This document shows, in pieces, positions 53,985 to 64,000 of a stretch of 64,000 nt of DNA (positions are counted from its first letter, which is position 1; the number at the start of each line of letters is the position of its first letter). The notes beneath the pieces were generated by a model that saw nothing but the letters and a program-made list of their open reading frames with translations, ran no database searches and had not been told where the DNA came from. A program made the translations under genes and the position numbers. This DNA comes from Linnemannia hyalina (Eukaryota; Mortierellomycota; Mortierellomycetes; Mortierellales; Mortierellaceae): the NCBI GenBank assembly GCA_019671135.1, contig JAHRHY010000016.1, positions 740,501-804,500 on the forward strand, read 5' to 3'.

Positions 53985-54093
53985 ATTGCGTGTAGAGGTA
54001 TTGGTTGTGTGCAGGGGTGTTGGTTGTGTACAGAGGTGTTGGTTGTGTGCAGAGGTGTTGGTTGTGTGCAGAGGTGTTGGTTGTGTTAAGCAC
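53985..54093. repeat. 19-bp minisatellite just upstream of the polyQ gene ATG
   Basis: About five tandem units of TTGGTTGTGTGCAGAGGTG (plus strand), with slight variants. It lies 5-110 bp upstream of the start codon on the minus-strand gene, thus in its 5' leader. Confidence 0.88.
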
Positions 54094-55289
54094 GCTGAAA
54101 GTGTAGGCAGGATTAATTAACGAGTGAGTGAAAAAAATGAACAAAAATAAAAAAAAGGCGGCGTGGAAAAGAGAAGTGAAAGAGGGAGAAGGAATTAATG
54201 ATATGTAATATTAGCGACCAATTTTCTTTAGACGTTGTTATAATTAGGACATCATGTGGAAAGTTGAAAGATGTTGGAGAGAACAAAGACAACGAGGGAG
54301 ACCGTGTCAGACTAGATCAAAGTGCGGATTAAGCTAACACATGGGTATCTTGGGCAAACAACCATAGATGAAGCAATTGCTTTTTTTTTTTTACTTTTGC
54401 AAGAGAAACGAGGAAGGCAAGGGGAAAGAGCAAAGATAGATCCAGGATGGTCCGTCTTGCAGCTACAAAATCTTCTCTCACCCACGTCGATATTATTGAA
54501 ATTGACGTCGACATTGACATTCGCCTTGATATCCTGGATGGCACACCCACTCCATCCCGGTTCATCAGTTAGCCAGTCTGTCTGTCTGTCAGGTTCAACA
54601 AAACAACACCTGTCAGTCGCGTATCCCTCCCACACTCCATCGTTTCTTCTACTTCTGCCCATAAACACACTATCCTGATAGCGGATAATCTTTCACTACC
54701 TTTGCTCTCATTCTTATCTCTCTCTCTCCCTCTCTCTCTCTCCCTCCGCCTTATATGTGAATATTGTCACTCTTGGTCCCGTTGAGGAATGCTCTTTTTT
54801 GTAGCAGTGTGGTAATGACATGGGTTACCTGGTAATGGGGAAGGGACGGGGTGATGACTGTGAAAAGAAAATTGTTGGGCTCTGTATATGGAGCCTGGAG
54901 GTAAGTGGGTGAGTATGTCGGTGTGTCAAAACAGTGGTTGATGGTGAAGAAGGAAGGAAGGCGAGGGATGGATCAGTTCAGTTCAGTCAGTGCATGGATC
55001 GAGATTAGAGAGTGAGAGAGTGAACAGATTGTGGTAAGAAGGGAAGACGGACGACGACGAAGAGAGGAGGGGGAAAAAAAATAATTGTAACTGCACTTGG
55101 TTCTTTCTTCTTTTCTTTTCATTTCTTTTAACTGGCACTTGGTTCTTTCTTTCTTTTTAAGTACCGGTTCTGGGCACATACTGTCCGTCATCAATTGAAT
55201 TCTAATCCTATTTTTAAGGCCTTGCCCCTTTTTTTCGCTATGCTTCCTGCCGGCTACCACAGCAGACTACCGGTAAAAACAATAACAAT

Positions 55290-55320
<31 letters not shown>

Positions 55321-55688
55321 GAACAATAACAACAACGACACGAGCACCAAGAAAACCTTGTTGTTTTCTTAGCCCCCGACAGCCAAACACTGTGGATTGC
55401 GAAGATGATACTGATCGCTATTGTCAATTCTACTGCTATTCCTGTCGATAAAGCACCATATCCCCGACCTCCCCTTTCTTCAATAACTACAAGACTCAAT
55501 ACAAAAGAGCGAGTCAACCAACCAGCTAGTCAGGCACCATCATCACCGATCATTGGCTGAGACTGACATACGGGCTGTCTGATTGACTGAGTCCGAGAAT
55601 ACTCCTCCCTACTACCCTTCGACGTGTTTCATTGCCCCGGTTTCAAAATCATTTTATTATTTTGTCACTCTTTACTGTACACTTTTTT
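54094..55688. other. Intergenic between two minus-strand genes
   Basis: No gene supported. It holds a CT run (54718-54745), a purine stretch (55005-55075), repeated ACTTGGTTCTTTCTT-like pieces at about 55094 and 55137, and an ACA array at 55281-55320. Confidence 0.45.
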
Positions 55689-57897
55689 TCATCGCCAACT
55701 ATTAGCTTGTGGATAACGAGGGGGCAATGCTGGTGGTGGGCTGGTCGGCCGTGCTCGCGGAGGGAGCGCAGGGGGCTCCAAAGAGGAACGAACGCTCTGC
55801 TTGTGACCGCCTAAACCATCACCATACCTCCCCATTTCATTATTCCTATCGCTGTTGTCTGCCTCCACTGGCCACGCCCCAGGCAAGCTGTTGTTGGCTA
55901 CCGGTGTCCTGTTGGGTGTCCTGTTCGGTATCTCGTTATCACCACCGTTCTTATCAGATCCTGATCCACCATTTGTCTTTGTCGCCGAACTGACTTCCAC
56001 CTTGTAGTTGTCCGGAGGGAGTTGCTGTGGCTGAGGAGCCTGGGGTGGATACATGTTGGGGGCGCCATGAGGATCGCTGACAGGGGGATACCCCATAATT
56101 GAAGGGCCTGCCGAAACATTTGTCATCTGAATAGGACGCTGGACAGGAGGGTATAGTCCACCCACATGGCTACCCGAGGGCATAGGTGGGTAGCCCGTAT
56201 TAGAGGGAAACGACGAGGGTGGGTATCCAGTCATCAGCTGTCCCAAGCCTGCATTTGCGATGGGTGGGTATCCTTGGTTCATCATACTTTGCATTGGGGG
56301 GTATCCCACGGACTGATTTTGCTGGGGCGGGTTGCCAGAGTAGCCAGCAGGCGGGTATCCTGATCCAGCTGGTGGGTAAAGCGCAGTGGGAGCCTGCATT
56401 TGGTGCTGCTGTTGCATTTGGTACTGTTGCATTTGGTGCTGTTGCATTTGGTGCTGTTGCATTTGTTGCTGTTGCATTTGTTGTTGTTGTTGCATTTGTT
56501 GCTGGTGATATGGGGAGGGGTATCCTCCTGCATGGTTCTGGTAAGATGGCGAGATGCGTCCATTCTGTCCCGAGGGCGATAGTCTTCCGTCATGTCCAAT
56601 AGGAGATACCCGTCCATCGTACCCATGGGGTGACGCTCTTCCATCGTTGCCTAGAGGCGACATTCCTCCATTCTGTTGTCCGGGGCCATGCGGATAAAAT
56701 CCTCCTACAGCAGGGACCGAGAGCGAAGCTCCTGTGGTCTCCGGTGGGCGGTACATAGGGCCGTCATGAATGAACGAGGGGTTGGTCGTAGTTGAGACTG
56801 TAGTCGAGCTAGGTGTTGTTGCAGCTGAGACGGATGTGGAAGGGCTGTCTCCGACTTTTGTGGTTCCGTTTGTTGGATGAAGAGGTCGTCGAGCAGGAGC
56901 GCCGCCGTTGGAAACAGGTGAAAGGCGGTTGGCTCTGTGGGTCGGATTTGTAGGATCCTGCATGCACAAAGCGCAAAACACAAAAGAATCAGTACATTGT
57001 GAAAGCAAAGGGAATGGATAAAAAGCAAAAGACCCAAGGAGTGGAGGAAACGTATGGGTTGAGAAAAGGCACGTACAAAGGAATAATATGTCAGTTGCAA
57101 TTGAAGCTCGCCTGCTTCACGTCCTTTGAAAGTCAACTCGAACCAATCTATTATTGATACAGGGACGGGTGACAACTTGTTAGCGTAACAGAGTGGTGAA
57201 AGTGGTCATGGTGATTTGAGTGACGACATTCATTTGAATTGATAGGATGCTACTCGCCATCGTGCTCGCCATAGTCGAGGACCTTTGCCAGGTTAACTAC
57301 ACAGTCGCCGATAAAGTCGTTCTTTTGGTGGTCTTCGTCCAGACAGGTGACATAGAGCGAAGTGGCGTCCTTGGCGTCGCTCTCGTACATCCTGATGTTG
57401 ATCTACGTGCATGTATGTTGGAACAAGTATAATATGTGGGTGTTTAGCGACATTATTTTCTTCCTGGTATATGCAAACGCACACAGACCCTCAATGAGAG
57501 AAAAAATGGTGAGGTTGTGAGAGCGAGGAAAAGATATTTGGTGCTGACCTGGTCGTCCTTCCAGCGAGGACGCTGCCCGCCTCGTACATCGGTCGAGGAG
57601 CGTTTGGACACATTGCCGAGCTTGAAGAGGATGAAGGGGTCCTGCTTGCCAAAGCGTTCTCTGTTGGGCAGGTCACGGCCTTGGATAGGAACAATGACCA
57701 GTTCTCCTGTAAAATAAGGTGTCCAGTGTTAGTAGTTTGCTTGTAAAAGTGTGAAGAGAAGAAGAAGAAGAATGGGTAGTGGTAATACCAATGGGCGTCT
57801 TGCCCTCGTCTGGGTCGACGAGGGGTTCGGGCAGGGGCTTGTTGACATGGGATGGCGTGTGGGAGCGTCCTCCGTGTCCATGGAACAGTTTATGCAT
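55689..57897 (-). CDS. C2-domain protein with GYPP and DGRxSP repeats (Fic1/Inn1-like layout)
   Basis: Exons 57897-57789, 57706-57549, 57402-57258, 57147-57077 and 56957-55689 give 583 residues. The N-terminal C2 domain runs over exons 1-4: GELVIVPIQGRDLPNRERFG, KQDPFILFKLGN, QRPRWKDDQINIRMYES and DWFELTFKGREAGELQLQLTYY. A Pro-rich tail follows, with four DGRxSP-type repeats (near residues 275-315), a Gln/Met-rich stretch and about ten GYPP-type repeats, and it ends in ALPPRYPQANSWR. A single C2 domain plus a Pro-rich tail is the layout of fungal cytokinesis factors Inn1/Fic1; this is only an analogy. The intron after exon 3 uses a GC donor (GATG|gcgagt), which is required to read EHDDWFEL. 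Confidence 0.75.
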
Positions 57898-57977
57898 CTG
57901 GGAGAATGACAGAGAAAGAGAATGAAGGAAAAAAAAACTGTACAAGAAGAGAATACAAAGAAAGAAGAGAGGGAGAG

Positions 57978-58008
<31 letters not shown>

Positions 58009-58313
58009 GAAGAAGAGGGGAATAAGGAAATAGTGATGAGGAAAGCCAGGGGGTAGAAAGGAGGATGACGGACGATGCGTTTGTGTTTTTATGTCGTGTG
58101 GCGCAGGGGAATTATCATAAATGGAAGGAAAAAAAAGTGAGCTGGGGTATGTGGGGAAAAGGAGGCAGAGGAGTGGAAGAACGAGGGCGAAGCAGGAGAC
58201 AGACAGCGAGAACGATGTGTGTATGTTGCTTGAGACGCACACTCTCACCATGGGTAGATGGCAAAACCTCATTTTCGTTTTTTTATTGGCCTTTCTAGGG
58301 GTAGGCTGTGCTT
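57898..58313. other. Promoter and 5' flank of the C2 gene, 3' flank of the C1D gene
   Basis: Purine-rich on the plus strand, with GGAGGAAGAGGAGG arrays at about 57980-58020. No gene. Confidence 0.4.
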
Positions 58314-59280
58314 TTATGGTTTGGACTTTTTGTTGCCGTCGTATCCATGGAAAGGGTCCATGGCCCGCTTCTTCATTTGGGGCTGTTGCTGTTGCCCTGC
58401 TGCTGATGATTCTTCTCCTACTTGTGCTGCTGCTGTTTCTGTCTCTGCTGCTGCTGCTGCTTTTGCTGATGGTGATGTTGATGACGAGGAAGAGGAAGTT
58501 CCTGTTGTTGCTGCTGTTGTTGTCGTTGTTGTTGTTGATGATGACCCATGCTCGAATCGCACATGGGTTCCCTGTGGATCTTGTTCCTCCGCCGCCTTCC
58601 GATCCGCCACAAGATTGGCCGCCAGTGCACCCTTGATAAACCGTGCTGCCGCATCCTTGTTAACTTCCATCGTGCTCGTTGGAGCGCCCTGTGTCACTTG
58701 GCGCAGTTTCTCGGTATATCCCTTAATGCGTTTCTATTATCGTTGAAGTCGAGAAAGGGTCAGTAAGTTGTATCGATGGAGGGTGACAAAATGGCATGAA
58801 CGACAAAAGAAGACGACGAAAAAGACGAAGACCCTTTGTCTACGTTTCAATGCAATTACCAGCTCATGCATTACTGGATGGCTTGCAGGTGCTGTTCCAT
58901 TTGTCTTGAGGTTGACTGAGTAAGTAAAAAATAAGACAGATAGGACAAGAAGGGTTGAAAATGGTCAATGTTAGTTTGCACAAAGATAACAAACAACAAG
59001 CTGAAAATGGATAACCACTTTTACGACGACAGGGTGACGTACTGAAAACAAGAGTGTTGAGGGCGTAGGCGAGGAGGAGCTCAAGCTGGCACCTCTTTTC
59101 GGTGTCGAGCTTAGCGACGGTCTCGGAGAGGGCGGAGGTGGAGGCGAAGAGGGGCGCGAGCATGGACTCGAGGCCAGCGAGGGAGGCGAGCAGGGCGTTT
59201 GTTGCATTCCTGTGGTTTGCGGACAGCGTCGGAGAGAGCGGCTCCTGCTGTTGTTGTTGTTGGGTGATCTTAGGCGGCAT
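58314..59280 (-). CDS. LRP1: C1D/Lrp1 (Rrp47) family nuclear exosome cofactor
   Basis: Exons 59280-59043, 58915-58860 and 58733-58314 give 237 residues. The Sas10/C1D core reads LLASLAGLESMLAPLF, ALSETVAKLDTEKRCQLELL and LAYALNTLVF, then NLKTNGTAPASHPVMHEL and KRIKGYTEKL; the LAYALN...LKT-x-G...HPV-x-x-EL spacing is the family mark. The N-terminus carries a short Gln run. The C-terminal half is low complexity (Thr/Ser/Ala runs, Gln/Lys tail ending KKSKP), consistent with the basic RNA-binding tail of Rrp47. Yeast Lrp1 binds Rrp6 and RNA in 3' processing of rRNA and snoRNA. Confidence 0.82.
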
Positions 59281-59498
59281 TGTCAAAAGAGAGAGAATGT
59301 GTGTGTAAGTGTTGAAGGTAATGAATGATGTTCTTTGCAGAATATGTTTGAAATTGTGTTTGCTGATGAAGTCCACAGAGGCAAAAAGAAAAAAAGAGGC
59401 TTTGTTTATTCATCATTGGCATGGCAGTGGAAGACAGTCACATTGAAGGCAAATGTTTATTTACAAGGTGGACGCTTAAAAAAAGGGCTTAGAAGGGC

Positions 59499-61971
59499 TT
59501 AGGCGAGGTAGGTGCTCGACGCAACGTTGCCTCCACGACCAGTCCAGTTGGTGTGCACCCACGACTCGTTGTCCAGGCGCTGGTACGTGTGCGCTCCAAA
59601 GTAATCTCTCTGGGCCTGCAACAAGTTCGCAGGGAGAACAGCGTGTCTGTATCCATCAAAGAACGCCAACGCAGACGAGATCGCAGGAGTAGGAACACCC
59701 AAAAGAGCGCCCTGCGAAACAACGTTTCTCCAGCCCTGCGCAGCCTCACTCACGGCCTTGGTGAAGAAGGGATCAAAGAGCAAGTTCTCGAGCTCGGGGT
59801 TGTTGGTGTACGCAGCCTTGATGTCGCCCAAGAAGACAGAGCGGATAATGCAGCCTCCGCGCCACATAAGGGCAATGCCAGCATTGTTCAAGTGCCAGCC
59901 GTTCTCCTTAGCGGCCTCGCGCATGAGCATGAAGCCCTGGGCGTAGGAGATGATCTTGGAAGCATAGAGGGCCTTGGAAACATCACGGATGAACTGCTTC
60001 TTGTCGCCAGTGAACTTTGCGTTGGGTCCCGAAAGGATCGACGAGGCGCGGACACGCTCGTCCTTGATGGCCGAGAGGCAGCGGGCAAAGACGGCCTCAC
60101 CGATGAGGGTGACGGGCATGCCGTTGTCGAGGGCAGAGACGACGGTCCACTTTCCAGTTCCCTTCTACTCGCACGAACACAAAATTTGTTTTTCAATAGA
60201 AAAAGGAGAGAGTTTGTATTAGTGAATGAGCACAAATACTTCACAGCGTTGGTTCTCAACTCAAAGGTTGATGACGCGAAGATGAAGGGAAAAATAAACC
60301 ATCCTTTTGTTCATATTGAAACAAACACCAAGGAAAAAAGAATAGTCATGCCATCCAGTGGGACGAAAGGAGAAGACGTAAACAAAACAGCAAAAAAAGA
60401 GCACCACCTCCACCACATTGACTGTGCGTGAGAGAGAGAGAGTGAGAGAGAGAGAGAAAGAGAAAGAACGAACTCCAAGTCGGAGGGTGATCGGTCCAAA
60501 CATTGTCTTTACCTGGCCAGCGGTGTCCTTGATGTGCTCGACCAAGGCAGAGCCATCTGTGTCCTTAAACTTGAGGATGTCGCGGGTGATCTCGATCAAG
60601 TACGAATCGAGCTCGCCCTGGTTCCACTCGGTAAAGATGTCGCCAAGCTCGTCGGCAGTGAGTCCGAGGGCCTCCTTGAGGATGTGGTAGGCTTCGCAGA
60701 TCATCTGCATGTCACCGTACTCGATTCCGTTGTGGACCATCTTGACGTAGTGACCAGCGCCAGTCTCACCGACCCACTCGCAGCAGGGCTCGCCATCGAC
60801 CTTGGCAGCAATCGCCTGGAAGATGGGCTTCACATGGGGCCTATATTGTAGATATGATTATTGTTATTCGACGTTCATGAAATCCGTGGGAAAAAACATT
60901 GCAAAAAAAGGGATATGGGTGTTGAGTCGGCATGATAGAAGAAACACGCGCATAAAAAAAGCAAGGGATGATATTGATGAATGGAACCAAATTGACGTGG
61001 GTATGCCGTATGAACGAAGAACATCTTTAAATGGAACACGTCCACAAAGTTGCTGAGAGGATTGAATAGAGAAAGTATATAACAAAACAACAAGGAAAAG
61101 AGGATTGCTTACCAGGCCTCCTTGGATCCACCGGGCATCATGGAGGGACCGTAACGGGCACCCTCCTCACCTCCAGAGACACCGCATCCGACAAAGAGGA
61201 AACCCTTGGCCTCCAACTCCTTGGTGCGGCGGATGGTGTCGGGGAAGTGGGAGTTGCCTCCGTCGATGATGATGTCGCCCTTCTCGAGGAAGGGAAGGAC
61301 CTGGTCGATAAAGTCATCGACGGCCTGACCGGCCTTGACGAGCATCATGACCTTACGGGGACGCTTGAGCTTCTTGCAGAACTCCTCGATCGAGTGGGCG
61401 CCGACGATGTTGGTGCCTTTGGCCTCGTTGGCGAGGAAGTGGTCGACCTTGGAGACGGTTCTGTTGTAGGCGCAGACGGTGAATCCGTTGTCGTTCATGT
61501 TCAAGATCAGGTTCTGGCCCTATTATATCGAACGATCGATCGTTCATACGGTAGAGAGAGGACACGATGTAGAATGGTGGCATGATAGGGAGAAGGGTAG
61601 GTGAAGAGAAAAGGCGTGAGAAATGAAGATTTGATGATTCGCGATCGCACTGGTTTTTTTTTCTCTCTTGTAAATATCGTTTTCGAATAAGCAAGAAAGC
61701 AAGGTATCGAAGGGGTTACCATGACGGCAAGGCCGATGAGACCGATATCAGCACTATTGTTAGAATATCATGGTGATGAGTGGAGTGTTTTTCATACAAA
61801 AGAGAAGAAGGGTGTGAGTTAGTTAGAGCGCGAGCAAAAGAGAGAGAGAGTACGTGTGTGAAGGAGAAGGGTACCACTGCGCAGGGTTGGTGCAAGTTGG
61901 AAGGAAGGAAGACGAAAGGAAATTGGAGAAATGATTTGATGGTATACATACACAGCAGCGACGGCAGACAT
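59499..61971 (-). CDS. GND1: 6-phosphogluconate dehydrogenase, decarboxylating
   Basis: Exons 61971-61952, 61753-61720, 61519-61113, 60840-60513 and 60164-59499 give 484 residues, the usual family length. The enzyme makes ribulose-5-phosphate, CO2 and NADPH in the oxidative pentose phosphate pathway. Visible motifs: [20 protein letters not shown] (Rossmann, GLAVMG), YNRT (NADP contact), [11 protein letters not shown] and the 6PGDH signature [37 protein letters not shown] (catalytic Lys in HYVKMVHNG), then [12 protein letters not shown] and the C-terminal helices with RGGCIIRS and [12 protein letters not shown]. The first exon is only 20 nt and the second only 34 nt. Confidence 0.96.
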
Positions 61972-63337
61972 GTTGAGTGTTTTGGGTGTGAGTGTGTTGA
62001 GAGGGGGGTTGGGGAGAGGATGGTTGTTGGTGAGAAAAAAAAAAAAAAAAAGAAGAAAAAAGAAAGGAAGGGAAGAGGAAGTGAGAGGAATAAAAATGAC
62101 AGAAAATAAGAAAGTCCCATCTAAAACTCGCCCCTTATCTCTCCGCGCGTCTGTACTCTGCACTGTAATGCGTATTGTAAATCATCACCAAATCGCGCCA
62201 CACCCCAGTCCCAGCAAGAGTAAAGTGATCCAAGCCTCTTTTTATTTCTATTTTACATATGAGATCAAAGACCGAATCAGCTGAATGAATAAATGAATAA
62301 TCGTTTTCTATATCGTATCATATTATACCATCAGTCCATCACCAACACTCACCCTACTCGCCCCGTTCGCTCGTTGTTCGAGACAAAAGACCAAGACGCT
62401 CCAAACGTTTACCCCACGAATTTGTGATCTATCTGATCTGACTGTACCCTTCCTTATTCCTTAAGGGTGCCGCTTCTTTACACAAGCCAGATAGAATAAA
62501 AAACAACTCCGCCCTGCTATTACTCTTTATCTGTCCTTCCCGACCGATCACATCACCACCCACCACCAAACCAACAGACAATCTTCTAAGCTGCACCTCC
62601 TCCGCCTGTGCAAGCCATGGCCTCCCCCACCCAGGCCTCTCACCCCCTTCTCCTCTCTTACCCTTTCTTCTCTTTCCTTCTCTCTTCTTTTCTCTTCTCT
62701 TCTCTTCTCTCTTCTCTTCCCTGCTCTATATACTCACTCGCCTTGACACACAGGAACACAAAGCTCAAGCCTCATCCCTTGACTCAGCCATTCGCCTCTC
62801 CTCTCCTCGCCTCTCCTCTCCTCTGCCTAGTCTAATCCGTTGCAATCTGCAGCAAACCCAAAAAATAATAATAAAAAGAGCCGTTAGTCACTCGTGCGCC
62901 TTGTCCATCGCATCATGCTATCAGGCCATGCCATTGACGTACATACCGCCACCATTGATATTAGGAATACATAGAAAACTACGCGTACAATGGCTAGACT
63001 AAAGTAAATCATAGGCGCGTTTCAACTAGCCCAGAAAAATAAGGCTTATCGAATCATAATGATGCCATTCTTCATTCTTTTCGTTTCTTCCTTTCCTTTC
63101 CTTCTTCTTTCCTTCTTCTCTTCTTCTCTTCTTCCCTTCTTCTCTTCTTCCTTTCTTCCTTTCTTCCCTTCTTTTCCTCTTTCAACACTCAAGCCCTAAC
63201 CTCCACCTTCTCCCAGTCCTTCTACCATACTGACTCTCTTCCTTCCTTTCTGCTTTCTCATTGTTCCTCCCTTACGTTTCGACATTCAAACTATTACCAC
63301 AACTTTTACTCCCCCCCACCCTCCGGTGTACAGGACC
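61972..63337. other. Intergenic between 6PGDH and the terminal ORF
   Basis: Long pyrimidine tracts (62640-62720, 62790-62825, 63085-63180) and AT-rich sequence. No tRNA or protein gene supported; a Leu/Ser/Phe-rich frame from 62617 is a by-product of the CT tract. Confidence 0.45.
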
Positions 63338-63721
63338 ATGAACAGCGACATGAACAACAGCGACACCGCTGCAAGCAAACAACAGGAAACACAACAACAG
63401 CAACAGCAGGTGCCACTGGACCCAAATCAGGCTGCAGGAGCATACCGACCTGAGCAGCCAGCAGGGTCGTGTTCGTTTACGACGACAGATGCGTCTGGGT
63501 ATCCGGATCGACAGGACGGGCTCTCGGCATACAGCCCCCCGGGACAGGACCCGAATGAACATCACAAGCACCATCAGGTTCCTTGTCCTTCTTCCAACGA
63601 GAATAGTAGTAATAATAAGGACTAGCTTGTGAACCGGCCTGCGACGGAGGTGGCGGATCATCTTGGCATTGGCGAGATGTATCTCCCCGACCAGACTGCC
63701 GTCGCGCACTTCCTGCGGTGA
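63338..63721 (+). CDS. Small Gln/Ser-rich ORF continuing in frame past a TAG
   Basis: Not recognised. From the ATG at 63338 a frame of 95 codons runs to TAG at 63623-63625 and is hydrophilic (QQETQQQQQQVPLD, then GYPDRQDGLSAYSPPGQ). Beyond the TAG the same frame stays open for 31 more codons with better protein character (VADHLGIGEMYLPDQTAVAH) and ends at TGA 63719-63721. Either a 48-nt intron (gttcct at 63578 to tag at 63625, both phase 0) removes the stop, giving 111 residues, or the stop is the real end. Short introns are plausible but this donor is weak. Confidence 0.4.
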
Positions 63722-64000
63722 ACCAATAGTACATTCAGAGATATCTGCGCTGACACTTGCTTAGCCGGTTCCTTCGTTCTACTTCTTTACTTTATTTATT
63801 TTTTCCTTTCCTTTCCTTTCCTTCTCCCTTGTGCTCGTTGTGGCATAATGAGAATAGCAGTTGTTCAAATAAATAACCCCTTTCCTCGATGCTGCAGCGA
63901 GCAAGAGACAACAATGAATCATTTTGTTCATACTACTAATTTGGTGGCCTGCATTCTGATTCGCTGCTCTTCTCTGCCCTGCCCTGCCCTTGTAACACTT
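63722..64000. other. Window end, no gene seen
   Basis: Pyrimidine-rich; AATAAATAAC-type sequence near 63868 could be a polyadenylation signal for the preceding ORF. Confidence 0.35.

Noticed and set aside
59553..60431. 292-codon plus-strand ORF
   Set aside because: Antisense to the conserved last exon of 6-phosphogluconate dehydrogenase and its intron.
62617..62835. ORF starting MASPTQASHP
   Set aside because: Beyond the first ten codons it is a CT tract read as Leu/Ser/Phe, without family signal or plausible donor.

Overview
This window reads as nuclear DNA from an early-diverging filamentous fungus, most likely a Mucoromycota/Mortierellomycota member of the Mortierella type. That placement is an inference. 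It rests on intron-rich genes with short GT-AG and some GC-AG introns, on fungal proteins (Whi2-like, Nrd1-like four-RRM protein, COA3, GAL7-type transferase, YKE4-type ZIP), on long Asn/Gln and CAA-repeat tracts, and on mobile-element relics (LINE fragments, CotH-like and TnpB/Fanzor-like relics).

Layout. 1-1124 is the 3' end of a LINE. 1.3-6.1 kb holds a four-TM protein with PPxY motifs (-), a ZIP zinc transporter (-), an aspartokinase ACT-domain relic (-) and PMP3 (+), whose reading frame needs a 4-nt micro-exon. 6.6-8.7 kb is an unrecognised multi-exon gene. 9.3-18.2 kb is compact: PPR protein (+), COA3 (-), BORCS6-like (+), TAD3 (-), galactose-1-phosphate uridylyltransferase (+). 20.3-22.0 kb and 25.6-27.8 kb are two decayed RuvC/zinc-ribbon (TnpB/Fanzor-like) genes, on either side of a nine-exon Rab5-type GTPase (-). 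27.8-31.4 kb has an orphan gene (-) and the Nrd1-like RNA-binding protein (+).

31.5-36.0 kb is a mobile-element nest. Two near-identical 560-bp inverted copies of an unknown repeat bracket LINE fragments and an intact tRNA-Ile(AAT). 36.4-38.2 kb is the Whi2-like gene, 38.9-40.5 kb a CotH-like pseudogene, and 41.2-43.1 kb a decayed LINE RNase H region.

44.2-62.0 kb is gene-dense again: NIPA-type transporter with a Cys-rich ectodomain (+), ELMO-domain protein (+), polyglutamine protein (-), C2-domain protein with GYPP repeats (-), C1D/Lrp1 exosome cofactor (-) and 6-phosphogluconate dehydrogenase (-). The last 2 kb has one small ORF that continues in frame beyond a TAG.

As in most fungi, the genes form no operon. 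Functionally they cover sugar metabolism (GALT, 6PGDH), mitochondrial biogenesis (COA3, PPR), RNA work (TAD3, C1D, Nrd1-like), endolysosomal trafficking (Rab5, BORC, ELMO) and ion transport (ZIP, NIPA, PMP3). All exon models are hand-built from splice sites plus family similarity. For eleven of the multi-exon genes (all except the unrecognised 6.6-8.7 kb gene and the terminal ORF) the summed exon lengths are divisible by three with continuous frame.
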